Assembly: GCA_031763025.1 (NCBI GenBank)
Contig: JASSKH010000002.1
Location: 17,210,468-17,274,467, forward strand
Source of the DNA: Macrocystis pyrifera
Lineage: Eukaryota > Sar > Phaeophyceae > Laminariales > Laminariaceae
DNA length: 64,000 bases
Direction: 5' to 3'
Shown here: positions 32,825 through 43,567 of the stretch, one piece after another
Layout of the letters: each line of letters starts with the position of its first letter
Numbering within the stretch: position 1 is the stretch's first letter
Made by a program: the position numbers and the translations under genes
Notes under the pieces: model-generated
Database searches by the model: none
What the model was told of the DNA's origin: nothing
The model's input: only the letters and a program-made list of their open reading frames with translations

Positions 32825-35800
32825 AAAAAAAATAATTTTGACCTGGGTACCGACGTTTCACGCGCCGTACGAACAAGCGAGCGCGTATTTGGAGGTCTTG
32901 TCGCCTGAGCATGTCTACGTGGTGTATGAAAAACACAAATGTTGTTGGTCAATCGACATGAACACGCCGATCACAAGTTAATCAACAGTGTCAAATATTA
33001 TCCTACGGACAAGTGGTAGGGTAACGGGTAAAAACGCGTTTTCGGCCTGGTAAACGAGCTTTAGAGCACAGTACGAACAAGCGAGCGCGTATTTGGAGGT
33101 CTTGCCGCCCGAGCAAGTCTACGTGGAGCATGAAAAACACAAATGTTGTTCGTTAATCGACATGAACGCGCCGTTTACAAGTTTATCGACTGTGTCAAAT
33201 ATTATCCTACGGACAAGTGGTAGGGTAAAAAAAAACAAAGAAAACACGTTTTTGACCTGGGTACCGACGTTTAACGCGCCGCACCAACAAGCGAGCGCGT
33301 ACTTGGAGGTCCCGTCGCCCGAGCATGTCAACGTGGAGCATGAAGAACACAAATGGTATTGGTCAATCGATATGAACGCGCCGATCACAAGTTAATTGAC
33401 AGTGTCAAAATATTTATCCTACGGACGGGTGGTAGGGTAACAGGAAAAAAAACGCGTTTTTGACCTGGGTACGGACGTTTCACGCGCCGTACCAACAAGC
33501 GAGCGCGTATTCGAATGTCCCGTCGCCCGAGCATGTCTACGTGGAGCATGAAAAACACAAATGTTGTTGGTCAATCGATATGGACGCGCCGATCACAAGT
33601 TAATCAACAGTGACAAATATCATCCTACGGACGAGTGGTAGGGTAACGGGTAAAAACGCGTTTTCGACCTGGGTACCGACGTTTCACGTGCCGTACGAAC
33701 AAGCGAGCGCGTATTTGGAGGTCTTGTCGCCTGAGCATGTCTACAGGGTGTATGAAAAACACAAATGTTGTTGGTCAATCGACATGAATACGCCGATCAC
33801 AAGTTAATCAACAGTGACAAATATTATCCTACGGACAAGTGGTAGGGTAACGGGTAAAAACGCGTTATCGACCTGGTAAACGACCTTTAGAGCACAGTAC
33901 GAACAAGCGAGCGCGTATTTGGAGGTCTTGCCGCCCGAGCAAGTCTACGTGGAGCATGAAAAACACAAATGTTGTTCGTTAATCGACATGAACGCGCCGT
34001 TTACAAGTTTATCGACTGTGTCAAATATTATCCTACGGACAAGTGGTAGGGTAAAAAACAAAGAAAACGCGTTTTTGACCTGGGTACCGACGTTTAACGC
34101 GCCGCACCAACAAGCGAGCGCGTACTTGGAGGTCCCGTCGCCCGAGCATGTCAACGTGGAGCATGTAAAACACAAATGGTATCGGTCAATCGATATGAAC
34201 GCGCCGATCACAAGTTAATTGACAGTGTCAATATTTATCCTACGGACGAGAGTGGTGGGGTAACAGGAAAAAAAAAACGCGTTTTTGACCTGGGTACCGA
34301 CGTTTCACGCGCCGTACGAACAAGCGAGCGCGTATTTGAATGTCCCGTCGCCCGAGCATGTCTACGTGGAGCATGAAAAACACCAATGTTGTTGGTCAAT
34401 CGATGTGAACGCGCCGATCACAAATTAATCGACTGTGTCAAATATTATCCTACGGACAAGTGGCAGGGTAACAGGGAAAAACGCGTTTCCGACCTGGGTA
34501 CCGACGTTTCACGCGCCGTACGAACAAGCGAGCGCGTATTTGAAGGTCTTGTCGCCCGAGCATGTCTACGTGGAGCATGAAAAACACCAATGTTGTTGGT
34601 CAATCGATATGGACGCGCCGATCACAAATTAATCGACAGTGTCAAATATTATCCTACGGACAAGTGGTAGGGTAACAGGGAAAAACGCGTTTCCGACCTG
34701 GGTACCGACGTTTCACGCGCCGTACGAACAAGCGAGCGCGTATTTGAAGGTCTTGTCGCCCGAGCATGTCTACGTGGTGTATGAAAAACACAAATGTTGT
34801 TGGTCAATCGACATGAACGCGCCGATCACAAGTTAATCAACAGTGACAAATATTATCCTACCCACAAGTGGTAGGGTAAAACAAAAAAAAAAAACGCGTT
34901 TTTGACCTGGGTACCGACGTTTCACGCGCCGTACCAACAAGCGAGTGCGTATTTGGAGGTCTTGTCGCCCGAGCATGTATACGTGGTGTATGAAAAACGC
35001 AAATGTTGTTGGTCAATCGACATGAACACGCCGATCACAAGTTAATCAACAGTGACAAATATTATCCTTCGGACAAGTGGTAGGGTAACTGGTAAAAATG
35101 CGTTTTCGGCCTGGGAAACGACCTTTAGCGCGCCGTACGAACAAGCGAGCGCGTATTTGGAGGTCTTGTCGCCCGAGCATGTCTACGTGGAGCATAAAAA
35201 ACACAAATGTTGTTGGTCAATCGACATGAACACGCCGATCACAAGGTAATCAACAGTGACAAATATTATCCTACGGCCAAGTGGTAGGGTAACGGGTAAA
35301 AACGCGTTTTCGGCCTGGGAAACGACCTTTAGCGCGCCGCACGAACAAGCGAGCGCGTATTTGGAGGTCTTGCCGCCCGAGCAAGTCTACGTGGTGTATG
35401 AAAAACACAAATGTTGTTCGTTAATCGATATGAACGCGCCGTTTACAAGTTTATCGATTGTGTCTAATATTATCCTACGCACAAGTGGTAGGGTAAAAAA
35501 ACAAAAAAAAAAAACGCGTTTTTGACCTGGGTACCGACGTTTCACGCGCCGTACGAACAAGCGAGCGCGTATTTGGAGGTCTTGTCGCCCGAGCATGCCT
35601 ACGTGGAGCATGAAAAACACAAATGTTGTTGGTCAATCGATATGGACGCGCCGATCACAAGGTAATCAACAGTGACAAATATTATCCTACGGACGAGTGG
35701 TAGGGTAAAAGGAAAAAAAAACGCGTTTTTGACCTGGGTACCGACGTTTCACGCGCCGTACCAACAAGCGAGCGCGTATTTGGAGGACTTGTCGCCCGAG

Positions 35801-38800
35801 CATGTCTACGTGGTGTATGAAAAACACAAATGTTGTTGGTCAATCGATATGGACGCGCCGATCACAAGTTAATCAACAGTGACAAATATTATCCTACGGA
35901 CGAGTGGTAGGGTAAAAGGAAAAAACACGTTTTTGACCTGGGTACCGACGTTTAACGCGTCGTACGAACATGCGAGCGCGTATTTGAAGGTCTTGTCGCC
36001 TGAGCATGTCTACGTGGTGTATGTAAAACACAAACGTTGTTGGTCAATCGACATGAACGCGCCGATCACAAGTTAATCAACAGTGACAAATATTATCCTA
36101 CGGACAAGTGGTAGGGTAACGGGTAAAAACGCGTTTTCGGCCTGGTAAACGACCTTTAGAGCACAGTACGAACAAGCGAGCGCGTATTTGGAGGTCTTGC
36201 CGCCCGAGCAAGTCTACGTGGGGCATGAAAAACACAAATGTTGTTCGTTAATCGACATGAACGCGCCGTTTACAAGTTTATCGATTGTGTCCAATATTAT
36301 CCTACCCACAAGTGGTAGGGTAAAAAAAAAACGCGTTTTTGACCTGGGTACCGACGTTTCACGCGCCGTACGAACAAGCGAGCGCGTATTTGAAGGTCTT
36401 GTCGCCCGAGCATGTCAACGTGGAGCATGAAAAACACAAATGTTGTTGGTCAATCGATATGGACTCGCCGATCACAAGTTAATCAACAGTGTCAAATAGT
36501 ATCCTACGGACGAGTGGTAGGGTAAAAGGAAAAAAACACGTTTTTGACCTGGGTACCGACGTTTCACGTGCCGTACGAACAAGCGAGCGCGTATTTGGAG
36601 GTCTTGTCGCCCGAGCATGTCTACGTGGTGTATGAAAAACACAAATGTTCTTGGTCAATCGACATGAACGCGCCGATCACAAGTTAATTGACAGTGACAA
36701 ATATTATCCTACGGACAAGTGGTAGGGTAACGGGTAAAAACGCGTTTTCGGCCTGGTAAACGACCTTTAGAGCACAGTACGAACAAGCGAGCGCGTATTT
36801 GGAGGTCTTGCCGCCCGAGCAAGTCTACGTGGAGCATGAAAAACACAAATGTTGTTCGTTAATCGACATGAACGCGCCGTTTACAAGTTTATCGATTGTG
36901 TCTAATATTATCCTACCCACAAGTGGTAGGGTAAAAAACAAAAAAAAAAAAACGCGTTTTTGACCTGGGTACCGACGTTTCACGCGCCGTACGAACAAGC
37001 GAGCGCGTATTTGGAGGTCTTGTCGCCCGAGCATGCCTACGTGGAGCATGAAAAACACAAATGTTGTTGGTCAATCGATATGGACGCGCCGATCACAAGT
37101 TAATCAACAGTGTCAAATATTATCCTACGGACGAGTCGTAGGGTAAAAGGAAAAAACACGTTTTTGACCTGGGTACCGACGTTTAACGTGCCGTACGAAC
37201 AAGCGAGCGCGTATTTGGAGGTCTTGTCGCCCGAGCATGTCTACGTGGTGTATGAAAAACACAAATGTTGTTGGTCAATCGATATGGACGCGCCGATCAC
37301 AAGTTAATCAACAGTGACAAATATTATCCTACGGACGAGTGGTAGGGTAAAAGGAAAAACGCGTTTTTGACCTGGGTACCGACGTTTCACGCGCCCGTAC
37401 GAACAAGCGAGCGCGTATTTGGAGGTCTTGTCGCCCGAGCATGTCTACGTGGTGTATGAAAAACACAAATGTTGTTGGTCAATCGATATGGACGCGCCGA
37501 TCACAAGTTAATCAACAGTGACAAATATTATCCTACGGACGAGTGGTAGGGTAAAAGGAAAAAACACGTTTTTGACCTGGGTACCGACGTTTAACGCGTC
37601 GTACGAACAAGCGAGCGCGTATTTGAAGGTCTTGTCGCCTGAGCATGTCTACGTGGTGTATGTAAAACACAAACGTTGTTGGTCAATCGACATGAACGCG
37701 CCGATCACAAGTTAATCAACAGTGACAAATATTATCCTACGGACAAGTGGTAGGGTAACGGGTAAAAACGCGTTTTCGGCCTGGTAAACGACCTTTAGAG
37801 CACAGTACGAACAAGCGAGCGCGTATTTGGAGGTCTTGCCGCCCGAGCAAGTCTACGTGGGGCATGAAAAACACAAATGTTGTTCGTTAATCGACATGAA
37901 CGCGCCGTTTACAAGTTTATCGATTGTGTCAAATATTATCCTACCCACAAGTGGTAGGGTAAAAAAAAAACGCGTTTTTGACCTGGGTACCGACGTTTCA
38001 CGCGCCGTACGAACAAGCGAGCGCGTATTTGAAGGTCTTGTCGCCCGAGCATGTCAACGTGGAGCATGAAAAACACAAATGTTGTTGGTCAATCGATATG
38101 GACTCGCCGATCACAAGTTAATCAACAGTGTCAAATAGTATCCTACGGACGAGTGGTAGGGTAAAAGGAAAAAACACGTTTTTGACCTGGGTACCGACGT
38201 TTCACGTGCCGTACGAACAAGCGAGCGCGTATTTGGAGGTCTTGTCGCCCGAGCATGTCTACGTGGTGTATGAAAAACACAAATGTTGTTGGTCAATCGA
38301 TATGGACGCGCCGATCACAAGTTAATCGACAGTGACAAATATTATCCTACGGACGAGTGGTAGGGTAAAAGGAAAAAAAAACACGTTTTTGACCTGGGTA
38401 CCGACGTTTCACGTGCCGTACGAACAAGCGAGCGCGTATTTGGAGGTCTTGTCGCCCGAGCATGTCTACGTGGTGTATGAAAAACACAAATGTTGTTGGT
38501 CAATCGACATGAACGCGCCGATCACAAGTTAATTGACAGTGACAAATATTATCCTACGGACAAGTGGTAGGGTAACGGGTAAAAACGCGTTTTCGGCCTG
38601 GTAAACGACCTTTAGAGCACAGTACGAACAAGCGAGCGCGTATTTGGAGGTCTTGCCGCCCGAGCAAGTCTACGTGGAGCATGAAAAACACAAATGTTGT
38701 TCGTTAATCGACATGAACGCGCCGATCACAAGTTAATCAACAGTGTCAAATAGTATCCTACCCACAAGTGGTAGGGTAAAAAAAAAAACCTGTTTTTGAC

Positions 38801-39954
38801 CTGGGTACCGACGTTTCACGCGCCGTACGAACAAGCGAGCGCGTATTTGAAGGTCTTGTCGCCCGAGCATGTCAACGTGGAGCATGAAAAACACAAATGT
38901 TGTTGGTCAATCGATATGGACGCGCCGATCATAAGTTAATCAACAGTGTCAAATATTATCCTACGGACGAGTCGTAGGGTAAAAGGAAAAAACACGTTTT
39001 TGACCTGGGTACCGACGTTTAACGTGCCGTACGAACAAGCGAGCGCGTATTTGGAGGTCTTGTCGCCCGAGCATGTCTACGTGGTGTATGAAAAACACAA
39101 ATGTTGTTGGTCAATCGATATGGACGCGCCGATCACAAGTTAATCAACAGTGACAAATATTATCCTACGGACGAGTGGTAGGGTAAAAGGAAAAAACACG
39201 TTTTTGACCTGGGTACCGACGTTTCACGTGCCGTACCAACAAGCGAGTGCGTATTTGAAGGTCTTGTCGCCCGAGCATGGCTTCGTGGAGTTTGAAAAAC
39301 ACAAATGTTGTTGGTCAATCGACATGAACGCGCCATTTTCAAGGTAATCGACAGTGTCAAATATTATCCTACCCACAAGTGGTGAGGTAAAAACGCGTTT
39401 TTGACCTGGGTACCGACGTTTAAAACGCGCCGTACCAACAAGCGAGCGCGTATTTGGAGGTCTTGTCGCCCGAGCATGTCTAAGTGGAACATGAAAAACA
39501 CATATGTTGTTCGTTAATCGGCATAACGCGCCGTTTACAAGTTAATCGACAGTGTCAAATATTATCCTACCCACAAGTGGTAAGGTAAAAAAAAACACGC
39601 GTTTTTGACCTGGGTACCGACGTTTCACGCGCCGTACAAACAAGCGAGCGCGTATTTGAAGGTCTTGTCGCCCAAACATGTCTACGTGGAGCATGTAAAA
39701 CACAAATGTTGTAGGTCAATCGATATGAACGCGCCGATCACAAGTTAATCAACAGTGTCAAATATTGTCATAGGACGAGTCGTAGGGTAACAGGAAAAGC
39801 GGCGTTTCCGACCTGGTTAACGACCTTTAGCGCTCCGTACAAACAAGCGAGCGCGTATTTGGAGGTCTTGTCGCCCGAGAATGTCAACGTGGAGCATGAA
39901 AAACACACATGTTGGTCAATCGACATGAACGCGCCGTTTACAAGTTTACCGACA
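28961..39954. repeat. Satellite array, ~204-bp monomer, about 53 copies, higher-order structure
   Basis: Head-to-tail monomers carrying the phrases AATATTATCCTACGGAC, GTAGGGTAA, a variable A-run, ACGCGTTTTTGACCTGGGTA, CGTACGAACAAGCGAGCGCG, GCCCGAGCATGTCTACGTGG and AAACACAAATGTTGTTGGTC. The spacing is 204 bp plus the A-run variation. Edge monomers (28961-29600 and 39360-39954) are the most diverged. Multi-monomer blocks are themselves repeated: a shift of about 1050 bp (31.0 vs 32.05 kb, 5-mer), 1639 bp (35.9 vs 37.5 kb, 8-mer) and 1836 bp (37.1 vs 38.9 kb, 9-mer). Many monomers contain a 65-codon frame and a minus frame, but stops fall at fixed places. Confidence 0.95.
32790..32833. repeat. 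Expanded A-run within one satellite monomer
   Basis: The A-run that follows GTAGGGTAA is usually 4-16 bases. Here it is over 40, interrupted by single C and T. It is the longest in the array and sits at the same monomer position as all the others. Confidence 0.85.
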
Positions 39955-40459
39955 AGGGCTGGGACTGGACGACGAAAAGTGCCCAAAAAATGGCGCATCT
40001 ATTCGACGAAAACCGCCAAAAAATCCGAAAAAAGATTGAAGATGAAAAATGTACCGCCACCATATTTACTTGGCTTTAGACTGCATTATTGGTTGACCCG
40101 CAATGACAAATTGCTCGACATAGGAGACGAGTTGGATCTTGGGATTCAACAGACACGTGTAACCAGTGTAAACGGAGGGGAAGGCACATCATTCAGAATT
40201 TTCCATTAGATTTTTACGTCTAATTGGCCGGAAATGTGCGGGAAAACTCGTGTTTTATGCTTATATTCGTCTCTTGCTCTATGGGGAAGAAGTACTGCAA
40301 TTGAGTATGAAAACAATACGTGCCCTCCTCTTCGCCGAGACTTGGCGGAGACAACAAATCAATCCGTGCTTGAATCCAGTAAATAGCCGACGAGAAATTC
40401 GCGATCAAACTTGGCCCTATTGAGTCATTCTGGCAGTGATCGCGAAATATCAATCAGCC

Positions 40460-41985
40460 ATGGGAAACTCAAAAAAACCTGAGGGCACCGGACGAAAAGG
40501 GAAAAAAAAGAAAATTGTCCAGAAGAACCAAGAGGCTTATCTGGCGCGTACCGGGACTACAGTCGCAGACGCGGGCGTGGCTGCACGCCGGGCGCTTGCC
40601 ATCCAGCGCGGCGGTCTCGAGGCCGCCGAGGGCATCCGTAACCGGGCCTTGAAGCAGCGCGACGAGAGTCGGGCCGAGACCGCTGAGGCAAAGTCTTCAC
40701 TGCAAGCTGTCTCCCATCAGTTGTTCGAGCAGAAGGGCAAACTCAACCTGGAGCAGGACCTCAGGCACGAGTCGGACGCAGCCTTGGCCCAGACCCGAGT
40801 CGAGCTGCACGCACAGCGGCAACTTAGCCGCGAGCTAGAGGTGAAGCGCGCTGCGTCGGAGGCACGCGCGGTAGAGCTGGGAAAGACGCTGGAGGAGGTT
40901 CGCGAAAAAGGAAAAACAACGGCACAGCAAAACCTCACCATCTTGGAAGAATTTGGGATGACCGCAGGCGACTGGACTCCGTGTGGCATCGGCCAAGCCG
41001 ACAAAGGGAATGAGGACGCGCTGCAAGAAGCCATCATCCACGAGAGGATCAAAGTGTCGCGGCTTGAGACAAAGGCGAAGATTATGGTGCCCTTGCTCGC
41101 GAAGTTGAGAGCGCAGACAGTCAACCTCAAGAGGCAGGTGAGCAAGGTTGAATGTATTTTTTTTTTTCGTATGTGGAACGTCTTGTTGTCCCTGCCTGTG
41201 CTGGTGTGTCCTTCTACTTTATATCCAGTACACTTAATTGAGAACTTTTTTTTTTTCGTCGAAAAAACAACTTGATTTGGCTATGAAAATATACCTTTAC
41301 TTCGCTTGCTGACTTCTCTCTCTGTTGTTGTGTGCTTGTACTTTGTATCCAGTATACTTTTTGATGAAAACAAAATTGGGTCGAAAAAACAACTTGCGTT
41401 GACTATGAAAAAATACCAGTACTTAACTTTCTGGTGCTGCTCTGACTGATGCGCCAGGTGTCACGGAAAACCGCAAAGCTGGCAGCCGCCCAGGCAAAGG
41501 AAGGTTCTATGGCCGAAATGGACGAGGGGGGGATGGGGAGTGGGATGGACTGGGCAAGAATGGGGTGCCGTGCGGGGTCTCGTGCTGCCTCGCCTCAGTA
41601 TCAGTACGGCGTCGGGCTGTCACAGGCGGAGCGGCACGGCGTGGTGATGGAGGAGATACAGAGTGACTTTGTACCAGACAGAGCCAAGCAGCGCCACCAA
41701 GTGGTCAGACTCCCACTCATGCCAACTCCCCTTGCCGAGAGGGCCCATGAAGAAGGGGTTCGTCAACCCCGCAGTCACGGCGAGGTGCAAGATGTGCAAC
41801 ACACAGCCGATCCGATGGGCGAAGATGGGGGTATCCTCTCTAGCAGCAGAAGCTCCAGCAGCAGCAGCAGCAGCAGCAGAGAGGTCAGCACCTCCGCCTT
41901 CGAGCGTGTCCGACACGGGATGCATTGGTCTGCTGTCAGCCATCGTGCCGGAGGGCCTACCAGACGATGTGGCCCACCCACTTAA
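40460..41985 (+). CDS. Uncharacterised coiled-coil protein, two exons
   Basis: Exon 1 40460-41137, intron 41138-41457 (320 bp), exon 2 41458-41985. The intron begins GTGAGC after CAG, ends GATGCGCCAG, has a CTGAC branch-like motif about 15 bases upstream of the acceptor, and is phase 0, so the frame runs on. The first ATG gives MGNSKKPEG, then a Lys-rich patch (GRKGKKKKIVQK). Residues about 35-225 are almost continuous heptad-type helix rich in Ala, Glu, Arg and Leu, broken by a short GMTAGDWTPCGIG segment near residue 175. Exon 2 is Met/Gly-rich, then carries a Ser run from AGC repeats and stops at TAA. Total about 401 residues. The length of exon 2 is uncertain: another plus frame (41663-42130) is also protein-like (KKGFVNPAVTARCKMCNT), so a further splice is possible. 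No family recognised. Its place inside a segment that breaks the satellite suggests it moved there. Confidence 0.5.
41856..41879. repeat. (AGC)n microsatellite
   Basis: Encodes the Ser run in exon 2 of the coiled-coil gene. Confidence 0.9.
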
Positions 41986-42045
41986 GCTGGCCGCTGTGTA
42001 CGCTTCTGCGCGTGGTGTGGTGCAGCAGCACCTCGAGCAGCAACA

Positions 42046-42046
42046 C

Positions 42047-42082
<36 letters not shown>
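42046..42082. repeat. (GCA)n microsatellite
   Basis: About 12 uninterrupted units just left of the TIR element at 42103. A matching interrupted CAG patch lies beyond its right end near 43000-43020. Confidence 0.9.
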
Positions 42083-42102
42083 CAAACTTTTTTTCACACT
42101 CA

Positions 42103-42962
42103 GGCCAGATCTTATGCAATTTTTTTTTAGGTGATTATATGGCTGTTTACGGAGGCTTCGGGGTATCTGGTCCCGTTTCTGATCAGATTTTATCAAAATC
42201 ACGTCTTATGGGGCCTGTTTGGTGGAAAAAATGTTCCTCCGAGATTTTATCACTCATGAATTTCCAGGAAGTGATTTTTTTTGACAGCCTTTTCTGATCA
42301 ACTCTGAAAGTGATAAAATTTGCTTTTGCACAAGACTTCGGAGGCATTGTACAATTTTGTATAGGTTACAGACAGGGCTCATGATGGGTCACGACGCTAC
42401 ATGCTTGGTTACTCTTGTACACAGCTGGGCTCCAGCACTCGTGCATCGGCCACTACGGAGAGAGAGGGCATCAATACCTTGGCCACCATTGCGTCCCTTG
42501 CGGCCGCCCAACTGCAGCTGCTCTAGGCAAAACAACTTTGGAGACAAATAGGACGAGACTACAGCAGTATCGAAACAATCCAACGTTCTTCTTTTCTGAC
42601 TACGACGGCCGCAAGCAGCTCATGCTCCGCGAGAGCGAGAGCTCGTTGCTGGTCCAGCGACCCCTTACGCAGCTCTCCCCAGGAGGTTCCACGTTCCGTT
42701 CCTTCCTTGGAGGAGCTGGTGGTGAAGGTTGATCGCCCAACCCGGCGTGAACGACTCGTTCGTGTCGTGGTCCACGTACGTAGAGTTCAAGGAAACTTCA
42801 AGATCTCGGTTCTGTTCTTTTTTTTTTATTCTCCCATGAAATAAAACCAAAAACACCATAAGACGGCACATGGCGCACCGATCTGGTGTGGCTTTTTGCC
42901 GCAGGAAAATCCGACTTCCTGCCTTTTTCAATCACTCAAAAAATATTGCATAAGATCTGGCC
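42103..42962. mobile_element. 860-bp non-autonomous TIR DNA transposon
   Basis: Terminal inverted repeats start with a perfect 18-bp match (GGCCAGATCTTATGCAAT) and continue with a T-run and GTGATT for about 33 bp. TCA lies directly outside both ends (42100-42102, 42963-42965), a 3-bp target duplication. A second inner inverted match (CGTCTTATGG near 42203 and its complement near 42857) lengthens the similarity of the arms. The 3-bp duplication and GG start suggest PIF/Harbinger, but the ends differ from the 810-2294 family. There is no coding capacity; the frame at 42665-42931 (-) is without known domains. Confidence 0.75.
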
Positions 42963-43170
42963 TCAGCACCTGGCCACGCTCCTACTTTTTTGCGGCACAG
43001 CAGCAGCAGCGGCACAGCTTTTTCTTTACGAATAGATTTTTGTTGATGACGTGGGTCCTTTCCCCCCATCGCTGATTGGTTGATTTTCTAAAGATTTTTT
43101 TCCCCAGAGAACGACATGGGACATTTTTTTTTTTTTCCAAATTCTACGTCTAAAAAAATTCTAGTCCCAC

Positions 43171-43425
43171 ACAGTGTCAAATATTATCCTACGGACATGT
43201 GGTAGGGTAACGGGTAAAAACGTGTTTTCGACCTAGTTAACGACCTTCAGCGTGCCGTACGAACAAGTGAGCGTGTATTTGGAGCTCTTGTCGCCCGAGC
43301 ATGTCTACGTGGAGCATGAAACACACAAATGTTGTTGCATTAACAATGCTCTGGTCGCCGATCAACTTAATCTACAGTGACTAATGTTATCCTACGGACA
43401 AGTCGTCGGTAACGGGTAAAAACAT
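43171..43425. repeat. Orphan satellite monomer plus partial copy
   Basis: One full diverged monomer and the start of a second, in the same orientation as the main array, ending in unique sequence after AACATGTTGGC. This is the far end of the original array, cut off by the 39955-43170 segment. Confidence 0.88.
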
Positions 43426-43567
43426 GTTGGCATTCGATACAAGCGAGAGTATTGATGAGAGGCTTGTGCTGTGTGGCCCCTGAGAAGCGGCCCCTGAGAA
43501 GCTCACCCTACACTGTTGATGTTTTCTTTCTGTGACCGTGGGTGTATCGTATTGGTCATGGTCCTCG

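Larger units (their letters stand above)
39955..43170. mobile_element. 3.2-kb segment interrupting the satellite array
   Basis: The monomer breaks off after ...CCGACA at 39954 and resumes at 43171 with ACAGTGTCAAAT, so the segment sits inside what was one array. ACA lies on both sides and may be a 3-bp target duplication. A short inverted repeat is near the ends (TGGGACTGGA at 39960-39969; complement with one mismatch at 43160-43169). It carries a two-exon coiled-coil gene and a nested 860-bp TIR element. No transposase is recognised, so whether it is a transposon or a repair insertion is open. Confidence 0.5.

Noticed and set aside
31004-33395. Minus-strand frames of 60-89 codons in the satellite as genes
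   Set aside because: They repeat with the monomer, end at fixed stops and depend on the A-run length. No sign of selection visible.
28961-39954. CRISPR-like array
   Set aside because: The repeat unit is 204 bp with no short unique spacers, and the context is eukaryotic. It is a satellite.
41620-41943. 107-codon minus frame with a WHEWESDHLVALLGSVW segment
   Set aside because: Attractive composition, but it is antisense to the spliced coiled-coil exon, whose frame is supported by a phase-consistent intron.
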